DNA from: Stutzerimonas balearica DSM 6083
GTDB taxonomy: Bacteria > Pseudomonadota > Gammaproteobacteria > Pseudomonadales > Pseudomonadaceae
Assembly: GCF_000818015.1 (NCBI RefSeq)
Contig: NZ_CP007511.1
Span: 3,544,501-3,608,500, forward strand
Reading direction: 5' to 3'
DNA length: 64,000 bases
Positions 51,867 through 62,961 of this stretch are shown here, one piece after another. Position numbers and translations under genes: made by a program. The notes below the pieces were generated by a model. The model worked only from the letters and a program-made list of their open reading frames with translations, ran no database searches and was not told the DNA's origin. Each line of letters opens with the position of its first letter. Position 1 is the first letter of the stretch.

Positions 51867-53777
51867 TCACGCAGGCTCGACCATCATGCGGCCGACCATT
51901 TCCATGTGCAGGGCATGGCAGAACCAGCTGCAGTAGTACCAGTGCAGGCCGGGCTTGTCTGCCACGAAGGTGATGGAAGAGGTCTGCTGCGGGCTGATCT
52001 CCATGCTCACACCGTGGTTGACCATGACGAAGCCGTGGGACACGTCCTCGATCTGGTCGATGTTAGTGATTGTCACGGTGACTTCGTCGCCCTGCTTGAC
52101 CGTGAACTCGTTGACGCCGTAGGTCGGCGCCATCGAGGTCATGTACACGCGAACCTTGTTGCCGTCACGGATGACCTTGTTGTCGGCGGTCAGGTTGATG
52201 CCATCCTTCTCGGCGCGCTTGACGGTCTCGGCGAAGAACGGGTCGTTGCGATCCCAGATCTTCTTGGTCTTGATCTGGTCACGACGGGCCATGATGCAGT
52301 CATGCGGCTCGGCGAAGGTCGGGCCGTCATGCATCAGCTTCATCTCGTCACCGGAGATGTCGATCAGCTGGTCGTTCTCCGGGTGCAGCGGGCCGGTCGG
52401 CAGGAAACGGTCCTTGGAGAACTTCGACAGCACCACGACCCACTTGCCATCCGCTTCGCGCGTTTCGCACAGCGAGGCGTGGTTGTGCCCCGGCTGGTAG
52501 TGCACGTCGAGCTTCTGGCGGATGTAGTTGACCTTCTCGCCCTTGTAGGCGCGGATGGCGTCCTCGATGTTCCACTTGCACAGCTGGCTGTCGATGAACA
52601 GCGTGGTGTAGCCGTTGCCACGGCCGTCGAAGGTGGTGTGCAGCGGGCCGAGACCCAGCTCCGGCTCGGCGACCACGACGTCGCGCGGGTCCTTCAGCTT
52701 GCCGTCGAACAGGTCGGGCAGCTTGTCGATGGCGATCACGGTGCAGGTCGGCGACAGCTTGCCGTTGGCGATGAAGTACTTGCCGTCCGGCGAGGTGTTG
52801 CAGCCGTGCGGGTTCTTCGGCACCGGGATGTAGCGGGTGAATTCGCTGTCCTTGCCGTCCTTCTTGCGGCCATCGAGCACCGGCACCTTGGAGTCGCCGA
52901 GAGTGATGAACTTGCCGGCCTTGACCGCTTTTTCAGCCGCGTGGATGTCGAACACCACGACCCAGTCGCGCTCGTTGCGCATCATGCCGCCGAGGTCGTA
53001 GGCCTTTTCCGAGTTGTAGCAGGTCGACGCGGCGAAGCGGCCGGTGTAGTCGGCGTCGGTGTTGTCCAGGTTGCCATCGACGATGATCTGGAAGGCCATC
53101 TCCATCTTTTCGGCGTCGATGACGTTGTACATCGTGTAGCTGTTTTCGTCCTGCAGGTCGAAGACCTTGCCGTCGTTCGGATGCGGGATGACGAACTCGG
53201 CGTTGGCGAACACGTACTTGGTGTGCGGCACCTTCTGCAGGCGCAGGCCGTGGATGGCCTGGCAGTTCGGTACGGTCAGGATCTTGTCGCACTTCATGAT
53301 ATCCAGGCGGATACGCGCGACGCGGGTGTTGGCCTTGTCGTTGATGAACAGGTACTTGCCGTCGTACTTGCCGTCGGTCATCGAGATGTGCGGGTGGTGG
53401 CAGTCGCCGTTCTTGTACTTGGCGCTTTCGCCGAGCACCGCCTTGCTCTCGTTGGTCAGGCCCCAGCCGGTCGCCGAGTCGACGTTGAACACCGGAATAC
53501 GCATGATCTCGCGCATCGAAGGGATGCCCAGCACCCGCACTTCGCCCTGGTGGCCGCCGCTCCAGAAACCGTAGTACTCGTCCAGTTCGCCCGGGCCGAC
53601 TTCGATCTTGGAACGTGCTTCCTTGGCGGCGGCGGCAAAGGATTCACGCGTCATCACCGCGCCGCCGAAGGCCGTCGCAGCCACGGCCGCACCGGTCATC
53701 GCGGAGGCGCCGAGGAAGCTGCGGCGACTCAGGCCGCCCTTTTCCAGGGTCTCTGGATTCTTGCTCTTGTCACTCAT
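51867..53777 (-). CDS. nosZ: Nitrous oxide reductase NosZ (clade I, Tat-exported)
   Basis: The 636-residue periplasmic copper enzyme reduces N2O to N2. A Tat signal is present ([11 protein letters not shown]). The N-terminal seven-bladed propeller holds the CuZ histidines. The C-terminal cupredoxin domain ends with the CuA motif [12 protein letters not shown]. Length is almost that of the P. stutzeri enzyme, and the Tat signal marks clade I. AGGAG precedes the ATG by 9 nt. It is second gene after nosR, 71 bp on, and probably transcribed from both the nosR promoter and one nearer. Confidence 0.97.
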   Translation of the reverse strand: MSDKSKNPETLEKGGLSRRSFLGASAMTGAAVAATAFGGAVMTRESFAAAAKEARSKIEVGPGELDEYYGFWSGGHQGEVRVLGIPSMREIMRIPVFNVDSATGWGLTNESKAVLGESAKYKNGDCHHPHISMTDGKYDGKYLFINDKANTRVARIRLDIMKCDKILTVPNCQAIHGLRLQKVPHTKYVFANAEFVIPHPNDGKVFDLQDENSYTMYNVIDAEKMEMAFQIIVDGNLDNTDADYTGRFAASTCYNSEKAYDLGGMMRNERDWVVVFDIHAAEKAVKAGKFITLGDSKVPVLDGRKKDGKDSEFTRYIPVPKNPHGCNTSPDGKYFIANGKLSPTCTVIAIDKLPDLFDGKLKDPRDVVVAEPELGLGPLHTTFDGRGNGYTTLFIDSQLCKWNIEDAIRAYKGEKVNYIRQKLDVHYQPGHNHASLCETREADGKWVVVLSKFSKDRFLPTGPLHPENDQLIDISGDEMKLMHDGPTFAEPHDCIMARRDQIKTKKIWDRNDPFFAETVKRAEKDGINLTADNKVIRDGNKVRVYMTSMAPTYGVNEFTVKQGDEVTVTITNIDQIEDVSHGFVMVNHGVSMEISPQQTSSITFVADKPGLHWYYCSWFCHALHMEMVGRMMVEPA

Positions 53778-53848
53778 GGGGTGTTGCTCCTTTTGACTCA
53801 CAAACACAGGGGTGTGTTGGTTGCGAGCGACTCGCCGGCGGCGGGCAC

Positions 53849-56023
53849 TCAGGGTTCAACGACTTCAACGACGGGAATCAGGTTGGCGTCGGCCGGGGCC
53901 GGCTTCTCGCGCTTCTTGCGCTTGTTCTTGTTCACCAGCGGCGGGCACTTGTGCTCGTTGTGGTAGGTCATCTGGCAATCGAGGCAGTAGTGGCACTCGT
54001 TGGCATTGATGTGGCCGTCCGGGTGGATCGCCTGGATCTCGCATTCCTTGGCGCACAGCTGGCAGGGGCTGCCGCACTCCTTGCGGCGCTTGAGCCAGTC
54101 GAACAGGCGCAGCTTGGTCGGGATCGCCAGCGCCGCGCCGAGCGGGCAGACGTAGCGGCAGTAAACCTTGCGGGTGAAGATGTTGATGACCAGCAGGAAC
54201 ACCGCGTAGAGGACGAACCACCACTGGCGGTCGAACTTGAGCATGATCGCGGTCTTGAACGGCTCAACCTCGGCGGCCTTCTCGGCCATCATCATCGACT
54301 CCAGCGAGATGCCGAACAGCACCAGCAGGATGATGTACTTGATCGCCCAGAGCCGCTCGTGGACCGCGAAGGGCAGCTCGTACTGCGGGATCTTCAGCTT
54401 GCGCGCGGCCTCGTTGATCAGCTCCTGCAGCGCGCCGAAGGGGCACAGCCAGCCGCAGAACACGCCGCGCCCCCAGAGCAGGATGCTCGCCGCGGTAAAG
54501 GTCCAGAGGATGAAGATCACCGGATCGGAGAGGAACAGCTCCCAGCGGAAGTCCTGGAACAGGGCATGCACGAAGGTCAGCACGTTGACCACCGACAGCT
54601 GCCCCAGCGCGTACCAGCCGATGAACACCACGGTGAAGATCAGGTAGCCGCGGCGCAGCCAGTGCAGGAAGTTGGGGTGCTGGGTGAACTTGTCCTGCAG
54701 GAACAGGATGACCGTCAGCAGGCCCAGGGCGGCGACGATCACGCCGATCTGGAAGCTCTTCTGGTACCAGATGTTGACCCACATCGGCCGGTTGGCCTCT
54801 TCGATCGCGGCCAGCTCCTCGGCCGTCGGCTGCGGCCGCTCGATGTAGGCTTCGGGCATCTGGTAAGGCAGCTCGAAGCTGGTGAACACCCCGGCCACCG
54901 GGCCGGTCTGGCGGCGTACCAGCAGCTCCAGCGACCAGGGCGAGCCCGGGTCGAAGGCGACGTGCTCGCGGATGATGAAGATCGCCATCTCGCGGAACTC
55001 GGGCATGCCTTCGGCATAGACGTCCGACAGGCGGATATAGTCCAGATCGCGGAAGCTGATGATGTTGCCGAACTGGCGCAGCTGCACCCGATCGAAGATG
55101 CCGCCGCGCACATAGCCCGAGCCCTTGAACGAGTAGTCGCCGCTGCCGAGCACGGCGATCGCGTGTTCGCCCGGCTTGAGCGTACTCATCAGGTCGGTGT
55201 ACTGCGCCTCGCCAAGCAGGTTGCGGCCGATGGTCGGCGGGTTGAGTTCGGTGGCGTACAGGTCGATGAAGGTCTCGCCCTTCTCGTCCGGCTCGGCCTC
55301 GTCGATGCCTTCGGCTTCGGTGCCCTTGAAGGCCTCGTCGATCTGGCCGTAGGTCAGCAGCAGGCGGCGGATCGCGCCGTTGCCGGTCAGCTCGGCCCAG
55401 CTGGCCGGCTGGTAGACGTCGGCGCGAACGGTCGCCGGCTTGCTGCGGCCGCCGGCGGCGGGCTCGACCAGCTTGAGCGAGACGGCCACCTCGTGGGCGG
55501 CGCGCATGACGATCTCGTTGACCACCATGACGGTCACGGTGGCGCCGGTCACGGCATCGATGGTCACTGCGTTGCTGTCGCTGGAATGCCCGACCACCAC
55601 GCGCTGGTCGGCCTTCACGCCCTGATACTTGGCGGTGAAGTCGTGCAGCTTCTGCTCGGGAATGCCGATCAGCAGGATCGGCTCGTGGTGCTCGAGCACG
55701 TAGGCATCCTTGATCGTGCCTTGCGGATCGAGCAGCACCTGGAGGTTGATCGGCTTGCCGGAGTAGGCCGGGATGTCGACGACGTTGATCGTCTGGAAGG
55801 CGTAGCCGAGGATTTCGTCACCCTTGCGCAGGGTTCGCACCTGGTATTCGCCCTCGGGTTCGGAGACCTCGGCCTGCGGAAAGACCTGCTCGATGCGCTG
55901 GCGCTCGACTTCGTACTCGCGCGCCTGGAGGCCGAAGCTGCACATCATCAGCGCGAGGAGGACCACCAGGCCGTTCCCCCACGCTCGCAGGGCGCCGCGG
56001 GCGGAAAAACGATGGGCTTTCAT
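53849..56023 (-). CDS. nosR: Membrane flavoprotein/iron-sulfur regulator NosR
   Basis: A 724-residue inner-membrane protein needed for nosZ expression and for electron supply to N2O reduction. A signal-like N terminus is followed by a periplasmic FMN-binding domain (covalent flavin site around [15 protein letters not shown], about 155-170). Membrane helices carry two CxxxCP-type motifs (CGWLCPFG and CRYVCPLG). The cytoplasmic C terminus has two 4Fe-4S motifs ([12 protein letters not shown] and [12 protein letters not shown]). I use the ATG at 56023 with AGGT about 8 nt upstream. A perfect DNR box lies at 56087-56100. Confidence 0.96.
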   Translation of the reverse strand: MKAHRFSARGALRAWGNGLVVLLALMMCSFGLQAREYEVERQRIEQVFPQAEVSEPEGEYQVRTLRKGDEILGYAFQTINVVDIPAYSGKPINLQVLLDPQGTIKDAYVLEHHEPILLIGIPEQKLHDFTAKYQGVKADQRVVVGHSSDSNAVTIDAVTGATVTVMVVNEIVMRAAHEVAVSLKLVEPAAGGRSKPATVRADVYQPASWAELTGNGAIRRLLLTYGQIDEAFKGTEAEGIDEAEPDEKGETFIDLYATELNPPTIGRNLLGEAQYTDLMSTLKPGEHAIAVLGSGDYSFKGSGYVRGGIFDRVQLRQFGNIISFRDLDYIRLSDVYAEGMPEFREMAIFIIREHVAFDPGSPWSLELLVRRQTGPVAGVFTSFELPYQMPEAYIERPQPTAEELAAIEEANRPMWVNIWYQKSFQIGVIVAALGLLTVILFLQDKFTQHPNFLHWLRRGYLIFTVVFIGWYALGQLSVVNVLTFVHALFQDFRWELFLSDPVIFILWTFTAASILLWGRGVFCGWLCPFGALQELINEAARKLKIPQYELPFAVHERLWAIKYIILLVLFGISLESMMMAEKAAEVEPFKTAIMLKFDRQWWFVLYAVFLLVINIFTRKVYCRYVCPLGAALAIPTKLRLFDWLKRRKECGSPCQLCAKECEIQAIHPDGHINANECHYCLDCQMTYHNEHKCPPLVNKNKRKKREKPAPADANLIPVVEVVEP

Positions 56024-56086
56024 GCTGTTACCTACTGCACTACGGGATGTGGCCCGCATGGTAGGTGAGGGGCTCTCGTTCCCCCC

Positions 56087-56100
56087 TTGATTGCAATCAA
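56087..56100. promoter_or_regulatory. Perfect FNR/DNR box upstream of nosR
   Basis: TTGATTGCAATCAA is an exact palindromic match to TTGAT-N4-ATCAA, centred 70 bp before the nosR ATG. It should place nosRZDFYL-tatE under Dnr/Anr-type control. Confidence 0.92.
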
Positions 56101-56243
56101 GCTCGGTCCCGGCGGTCTGATTCCATTGCGCCATGTCAACGAAACTCCTCGGCAGATGACGCTACCGAGGCAAGCCTAGACCAAAAGAGTGACGTTATCG
56201 GGACCGCGCGGCGGCGCGTGAACCGCTGCGCAGAAAGGCCGGC

Positions 56244-57491
56244 TCAGTGGCGCCCGGGCGTGAGGTAGGCGGCGGTGGCGCCGCGCCGGTCCTCGCTGGC
56301 CTTGAGCTCCAGCTTGGCGATGCTGCGCAGGTGCACCTGATCCGGACCGTCGGCAAAGCGCAGGGCGCGGCCGCCGGTCCACATATCGGCCAGCGGCGTA
56401 TCCGGGGTCAGGCCCATCGCGCCGTAGACCTGCATGGCTCGGTCGACCACACGGGTATGCATGCGTGGCACCAGCGCCTTGATCATGGCGATCTCCTTGC
56501 GCGCGGCCTTGGCGCCGACTTCGTCGATCATCCACGCCGTCTTGAGCACCAGCAGACGCGCCTGCTCGATCTCGATGCGCGACTCGGCGATCCAGTCGGC
56601 GACATTGGAATACTGCTGCAGATACTTGCCGAACGCCTTGCGTTCCTGGGCGCGCTCGACCATCAACTCCAGCGCCAGCTCGGCCATGCCGATCGAGCGC
56701 ATGCAGTGGTGGATGCGCCCCGGGCCGAGCCGCGCCTGGGCCATCATGAAGCCATCGCCCTCGCGGCCGAGCAGGTTGCCCGCCGGCACCCGCACGTTGC
56801 GCAGCAGCAGTTCGCTGTGGCCTTCCGGGGCGATGTGGCTCATCACCGGGATGTTGCGCACCAGCTCGACGCCGGGCGTATCGAAGGGCACCAGGATCAT
56901 GCTCTGCTGACGATGCGTCTCGCCATCCGGGTCGGTCTTGCCCATCACGATCAGGAGCTTGCAGTTGGGATGCGAGGCGTTGGTGATGAACCATTTGCGA
57001 CCGTTGATCACGTAGCTGTCGCCGTCGCGGCGGATCAGCGTCTGGATGTTGGTCGCGTCAGAGGACGGCACGTCCGGTTCGGTCATCGCGAAGGCCGAGC
57101 GGATCCGCCCCTCGAGCAGCGGCTTGAGCCAGCGTTCGCGCTGCTCGGCGCTGGCGAACAGGTGCAGCAGCTCCATGTTGCCGGTGTCCGGCGCATTGCA
57201 GTTGAACACCTCCGAGGCCCAAGGCACCCGCCCCATGATCTCGGCCAGCGGCGCGTACTCCAGGTTGCTCAGCCCGGTGCCCGGCTCGTCGGCGTGCAGC
57301 GAGGGCAGGAACAGGTTCCACAGCCCCTCCTCGCGTGCCAGCGCCTTGAGGTCTTCCATGAACGACACGGGGTAGTGGCCGGCATCGACCTCGGCGTGCC
57401 AGGCACCGATGCGCGGCACGATGTACTGATCCATGAAGGCGAGCAGCTGCTGGCGCAACGCCTGAACGCGGGGGCTGTAGGCAAAATCCAT
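56244..57491 (-). CDS. Acyl-CoA dehydrogenase family protein
   Basis: A 415-residue flavoenzyme. The middle FAD region has SAFAMTEPDVPSSDATNIQT and GRKWFITNASHPNCKLLIVMG. The C-terminal helical domain includes ERKAFGKYLQQYSNVADWIAE and YGAMGLTPDTPLADMWTGGRALRFADGPDQVH. The pattern is that of the ACAD10/11-like group of pseudomonads; the acyl substrate is unknown. It has its own 162-bp upstream region and no evident link to denitrification. Confidence 0.9.
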   Translation of the reverse strand: MDFAYSPRVQALRQQLLAFMDQYIVPRIGAWHAEVDAGHYPVSFMEDLKALAREEGLWNLFLPSLHADEPGTGLSNLEYAPLAEIMGRVPWASEVFNCNAPDTGNMELLHLFASAEQRERWLKPLLEGRIRSAFAMTEPDVPSSDATNIQTLIRRDGDSYVINGRKWFITNASHPNCKLLIVMGKTDPDGETHRQQSMILVPFDTPGVELVRNIPVMSHIAPEGHSELLLRNVRVPAGNLLGREGDGFMMAQARLGPGRIHHCMRSIGMAELALELMVERAQERKAFGKYLQQYSNVADWIAESRIEIEQARLLVLKTAWMIDEVGAKAARKEIAMIKALVPRMHTRVVDRAMQVYGAMGLTPDTPLADMWTGGRALRFADGPDQVHLRSIAKLELKASEDRRGATAAYLTPGRH

Positions 57492-57653
57492 CGGTGGGGC
57501 TCCGGAGACGGGACGATGCCGTCACCTTAGCCGCCCGCGGCACCGACGCAACGAGGCTGCAGCGGCTGAATCGCCGCCGATCACCGTTGCGAAAGCCGCT
57601 TCGCCCTTGACCGAGGTCATCACGCCCTGGCGCAGGCCTGCTATGTGCGCAAC

Positions 57654-58094
57654 CTACCAGTGCAGGTAGAACATCGCCTTGGCGAGAACGACGATGCCGA
57701 TCATCTGCGCCAGGATCGCCCAGTGCAGTGCCCGGTAACGCTCGGGTGTCATGCCGCCGCGGCGCAGCAGCACGGCAACCAGGCCGAAGCTCAGAAACAC
57801 CCCGACGGCGAGCAGGATCTTCAGCCACAGCAGCGTGGCGAAACTGCTTGCCAGTGGCGCCGCCAGCGCCTGGCGATGGTGCCAGGCCAGGGCGATGCCG
57901 GCGCCGTAGACGAACAGCACCACCCAGTGCAGCACCACCCGCGAACGCGCGCCGACAGCCCGATCCAGCGCCGGGACGCTGTCGGCCGCCAGTTCGCGCT
58001 TGGCCCGCGCGAGGATCAACACCTCGAAGAACAGCGTGCCGATGAAGCAGATCGCCGCCAGCAGATGCACCACATGCAGCAGGGGATAACTCAT
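57654..58094 (-). CDS. CopD-like four-helix membrane protein
   Basis: A 146-residue inner-membrane protein with four predicted helices. HVVHLLAAICFIGTLFFEVL at the N terminus and the later VVLHWVVLFVYGAG suggest the CopD/DUF2269 type, in which histidines in the helices may bind heme or copper. It ends in AKAMFYLHW. Function in this genome is unknown; no copper-resistance partner is next to it. Only 84 bp separate it from the glycine-zipper gene. Confidence 0.65.
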   Translation of the reverse strand: MSYPLLHVVHLLAAICFIGTLFFEVLILARAKRELAADSVPALDRAVGARSRVVLHWVVLFVYGAGIALAWHHRQALAAPLASSFATLLWLKILLAVGVFLSFGLVAVLLRRGGMTPERYRALHWAILAQMIGIVVLAKAMFYLHW

Positions 58095-58178
58095 CAGGGA
58101 CTCCTCGAAGGCCGTTCAGGGGGCGGATCATCCCGCAAGCTGCCGCGCAGGCAAAGCCCGGCAGGCACAGTGGGCGAC

Positions 58179-58529
58179 TCAGGGATTCATCGCGGTGATG
58201 TGTGCACCGTCACGACGAATGCGCTGGCCGACCAGGAAGCCGCCATCGGAACTGCGGATGCGGTCGATGCTGCCGTCGTCCCGGCGTACCACGTAGAGCG
58301 TCTGCTCCAGGCCGCTGCCCTGCTGCACGCCCTGCCCGGCCAGGTAGCCCAGCCCACCGCCGACCAGCGCGCCGATCGGCCCGGCGACCGCACCGAGCAT
58401 GAAGCCGCTGAGCCCGCCAAAACCGCCGCCGACCATGTTGTCCGCATGCACTTCGAGAATCTCGTCGGCACGCGCCGCGCCGGTCAGCAGAATCATCGAA
58501 CCCACTACCGCTGCAATCGCCTTTTTCAT
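58179..58529 (-). CDS. Small exported glycine-zipper protein
   Basis: A 116-residue protein with a signal peptide (KKAIAAVVGSMILLTGAARA). A glycine-zipper stretch GGGFGGLSGFMLGAVAGPIG and GALVGGGLGYLAGQG follows, as in SlyB/Rick_17kDa-type envelope proteins, but no lipobox is seen. The C terminus (VRRDDGSIDRIRSSDGG) is polar. Function unknown; probably envelope-associated. Confidence 0.7.
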   Translation of the reverse strand: MKKAIAAVVGSMILLTGAARADEILEVHADNMVGGGFGGLSGFMLGAVAGPIGALVGGGLGYLAGQGVQQGSGLEQTLYVVRRDDGSIDRIRSSDGGFLVGQRIRRDGAHITAMNP

Positions 58530-58716
58530 TTCATGCTCCTAGAGTTGGTGACATTGCGCAGTAGAACAGTCATGAATCGTGCCGCCTTTTATAGGCTTGC
58601 TTATCAACGATTTAAGCATTTAGTGGTCAATAGGACCTCACGCTTACGGGTTTTTATAACCCGACAAAATGGTTCAAACGACCACTGTCAAGATTACCCA
58701 GCACAGGAGCCTGCCG

Positions 58717-59112
58717 ATGATTCGATGCCGCCGCGCGTACGACCCACCGACCCCAGCCGACGGCCAACGTGTACTGGTCGACCGCCTCTGGCCACGCAAC
58801 TGCCGCAAGGAAAGCCTGAAGCTGGACGAGTGGCGGCGCGAGGTCGCACCTTCGACGGCGCTGCGCCAGGCATTCAAGACCGGTGCGTTGAGCTTTGACG
58901 AGTTTCGCCAGCGCTATCGCAGCGAACTCGCGGCGCATCCGGAGCATTGGTGGGCGCTGCTGGAGCCGGCGGAAACGGGCGTGCTGACGCTGGTCTATGC
59001 GGCACGCGACGAGCAGTTGAACAACGCGCAGGTGCTGGCCGAATGGCTGGAAGAGGCGCTCGAGCGCCGCGACGCACCCAGCTCGCCGACCTGCCTGGCT
59101 GGCAAGTCGTAG
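58717..59112 (+). CDS. DUF488 family protein
   Basis: A 131-residue protein with the DUF488 hallmarks RVLVDRLWPRNCRKESLKLDEW near the N terminus and TLVYAARDEQLNNAQVLAEWL near the C terminus. AGGAG lies 8 nt upstream of the ATG. The family is widespread and without an established biochemical role. A 139-bp AT-rich stretch (58530-58668) precedes the frame. Confidence 0.8.
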   Translation: MIRCRRAYDPPTPADGQRVLVDRLWPRNCRKESLKLDEWRREVAPSTALRQAFKTGALSFDEFRQRYRSELAAHPEHWWALLEPAETGVLTLVYAARDEQLNNAQVLAEWLEEALERRDAPSSPTCLAGKS

Positions 59113-59150
59113 AGCGCGCCGGGTAACCCGAGCGTTTGCAGCGAAGGGAT

Positions 59151-60486
<1,336 letters not shown>

Positions 60487-61434
60487 ATGAACCTGCCAGA
60501 TCACCCCGGCCAGCGCGCCGACGTCGACTGCCTGATCGTCGGCGGCGGCCCAGCCGGCCTCACCGCCGCGCTCTATCTCGCGCGTTTCCGCCGCTCGTGC
60601 CGGGTCGTCGATGCCGGCTGCAGCCGCGCGGCGCTGATCCCCCGCTCGCACAACTACCCCGGCTTTCCGCCGGGCATCTCCGGCCGCGAGCTGCTGGCCC
60701 GCCTGCGCGAGCAGGCGCAGGGCTATGGCGCGCAGCTGCAGGACGGCCGGGTCGACTCGCTCGAGCGCCACGCACTGGGCTTTCGTGTCGGCTACGCCGG
60801 GCAAAGCTGCATCGCCCGCCGGGTGATCCTGGCCACCGGCATCGAGGACACCCTGCCGGAGATGCCCGATGCCCAGGCGGCGATTGCCCGCGGGGCGCTG
60901 CGCCTGTGTGCGATCTGCGACGGGTACGAGGTCGACGGCCATGACGTGGCGGTGTACGGCGACGCCGAATGCGCGATCGGCCACGCGGCGTTCCTGCGCA
61001 CCTTCAGCGACCGCGTCACGGTGATCGCCCCGGGCGGCGACCGCGCGGCCCGCGACGCTGCGCTGGCGCTGGCGAACCACCACGACATCCACCTGCTGTT
61101 CGATGGCATCGAGCGGCTGCAACCCCGCGACGGCGGCATCGAGGTCACCACGCTGGCCGGCCAGGTGCATCGCTTCGACATTCTCTACCCCTGCCTGGGT
61201 GCGCGTTTTCGCTCCGACCTCGCGCTGGGGATCGGCGTCGCCTGCGATGACAGCGGCGCAGTGCTGGTCGACGCCCATCAGCAGACCTCCGTGCCCGGCC
61301 TCTATGCGCTGGGCGACGTGGTGCCGGGGCTCAAACAGATGAGCGTCGCGGTCGGCCACGCCGCACAGGGTGCAACCGCCGTGCACAACAGTCTCGAGGC
61401 CAACCCCTGGGGCGGCAGCGCGGCCAGCCGATGA
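60487..61434 (+). CDS. Thioredoxin reductase-like NAD(P)/FAD oxidoreductase
   Basis: A 315-residue two-domain flavoprotein. The FAD motif [20 protein letters not shown] is near residue 15 and the GD motif [20 protein letters not shown] near 275. A redox motif CAIC lies in [21 protein letters not shown], where thioredoxin reductases have CATC. The second nucleotide fold ([14 protein letters not shown]) lacks the usual GGGDSA pattern. The partner is unknown; no thioredoxin gene is adjacent. It is 63 bp before the serine dehydratase gene. Confidence 0.85.
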   Translation: MNLPDHPGQRADVDCLIVGGGPAGLTAALYLARFRRSCRVVDAGCSRAALIPRSHNYPGFPPGISGRELLARLREQAQGYGAQLQDGRVDSLERHALGFRVGYAGQSCIARRVILATGIEDTLPEMPDAQAAIARGALRLCAICDGYEVDGHDVAVYGDAECAIGHAAFLRTFSDRVTVIAPGGDRAARDAALALANHHDIHLLFDGIERLQPRDGGIEVTTLAGQVHRFDILYPCLGARFRSDLALGIGVACDDSGAVLVDAHQQTSVPGLYALGDVVPGLKQMSVAVGHAAQGATAVHNSLEANPWGGSAASR

Positions 61435-61497
61435 CCGCACTCCCTCGGCCGCGCCGAACCGGCTAGGCTCAAGACAACCTCTCGGCGGACATAGCTC

Positions 61498-62874
61498 ATG
61501 GCCCTCAGCGTCTTCGACCTGTTCAAGATCGGCATCGGTCCGTCCAGCTCGCACACCGTGGGGCCGATGCGCGCTGCGCTGCGCTTCGCCGAACGGCTGC
61601 GCGACGATGGCCTGCTCGATAGCGTCGCCGCGCTGCGCGTCGAGCTGTACGGCTCGCTCGGCGCCACCGGCAAAGGCCACGGCAGCGACAAGGCGGTACT
61701 GCTCGGCCTGGAAGGCGAGCGGCCGGAAAGCGTCGACACCACGGGGGTGGAGGCGCGCCTGGCGACCCTGCGCGAGCAGCGCCGCCTGCGCCTGCTCGGC
61801 CAGCGGAGCATCGATTTCGATCCGCGTGACGGCCTGGCCTTCATCCGCCGCCCGCTGCCCTTTCACCCCAACGGCATGATCTTTCGCGCCTTCGATCAGG
61901 CCGGCCTGCAGCTGACCAGCCGCGAGTACTACTCGGTCGGCGGCGGCTTCGTCCTCGATCAGAGCGCGGCCGAAGGCGGGCGCATCGTCGAGGACGACAC
62001 CCCGCTGCCCTACCCCTTCCGCAGCGCCGGCGAACTGCTCGCCCTGTGCCAGCAGCACGCGCTGTCGATCAGCCAGCTGATGCTCGCCAACGAAGGCGCC
62101 TGGCGCCCCGAGGCCGAGACGCGCCAGGGCCTGCTGCACATCTGGCAGGTGATGCAGGACTGCGTCGCCGCGGGCTGCCGCAACGAAGGCGTGATGCCGG
62201 GCGGGCTGAAGGTGGCGCGCCGTGCCGCCGCCCTCAACCGCCAGTTGCGCGAACACCCGGAAGCCAACCTGCGCGACGCGCTGAACGTGCTCGACTGGGT
62301 AGACCTCTATGCGCTGGCGGTCAACGAGGAAAACGCCAGCGGCGGTCGCGTCGTCACCGCCCCGACCAATGGCGCGGCCGGCATCGTCCCGGCGCTGCTG
62401 CACTACTACTGGCGCTTCGTGCCCGGTGCCAGCGAGGACGGCGTGGTGCGCTTCCTGCTCACCGCCGCGGCGATCGGCATCCTCTACAAGGAGAACGCCT
62501 CGATCTCCGGCGCCGAGGTCGGCTGCCAGGGTGAGGTCGGCGTGGCCTGCTCGATGGCCGCCGGCGCGCTGTGCGAGGTGCTCGGCGGTACGCCGCAACA
62601 GGTCGAGAACGCCGCCGAGATCGGCATGGAACACAATCTCGGGCTGACCTGCGATCCGGTCGGCGGACTGGTCCAGGTGCCGTGCATCGAGCGCAACGCG
62701 ATGGGGGCGGTCAAGGCGCTCAATGCGGCGCGCATGGCCCTGCGTGGCGATGGCCGGCACTTCGTCTCGCTGGACAAGGTGATCCGCACGATGCGCCAGA
62801 CCGGCGCCGACATGAAGAGCAAGTACAAGGAGACCGCCCGCGGCGGCCTGGCGGTGAACATCATCGAGTGCTGA
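61498..62874 (+). CDS. sdaA: L-serine dehydratase (iron-sulfur type)
   Basis: A 458-residue single-chain enzyme converting L-serine to pyruvate and ammonia. The beta domain starts [22 protein letters not shown]. The catalytic domain has [20 protein letters not shown]. The cysteines likely to bind the 4Fe-4S cluster are in [19 protein letters not shown] and [20 protein letters not shown]. Length fits SdaA/SdaB; assignment to sdaA rather than sdaB is not certain. Confidence 0.93.
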   Translation: MALSVFDLFKIGIGPSSSHTVGPMRAALRFAERLRDDGLLDSVAALRVELYGSLGATGKGHGSDKAVLLGLEGERPESVDTTGVEARLATLREQRRLRLLGQRSIDFDPRDGLAFIRRPLPFHPNGMIFRAFDQAGLQLTSREYYSVGGGFVLDQSAAEGGRIVEDDTPLPYPFRSAGELLALCQQHALSISQLMLANEGAWRPEAETRQGLLHIWQVMQDCVAAGCRNEGVMPGGLKVARRAAALNRQLREHPEANLRDALNVLDWVDLYALAVNEENASGGRVVTAPTNGAAGIVPALLHYYWRFVPGASEDGVVRFLLTAAAIGILYKENASISGAEVGCQGEVGVACSMAAGALCEVLGGTPQQVENAAEIGMEHNLGLTCDPVGGLVQVPCIERNAMGAVKALNAARMALRGDGRHFVSLDKVIRTMRQTGADMKSKYKETARGGLAVNIIEC

Positions 62875-62961
62875 GCGCCGCGATGCGATGAACGGCACCC
62901 ATCAGCCCAGCGGCGCAGCGGTCCCTACAGTAGGGATGATCCGAAGGGAGAACAGCCAGCC

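Noticed and set aside
53615..56068. 817-codon plus-strand frame opposite nosR
   Set aside because: nosR on the other strand has flavin, CxxxCP and iron-sulfur motifs in order; the opposite frame has none.
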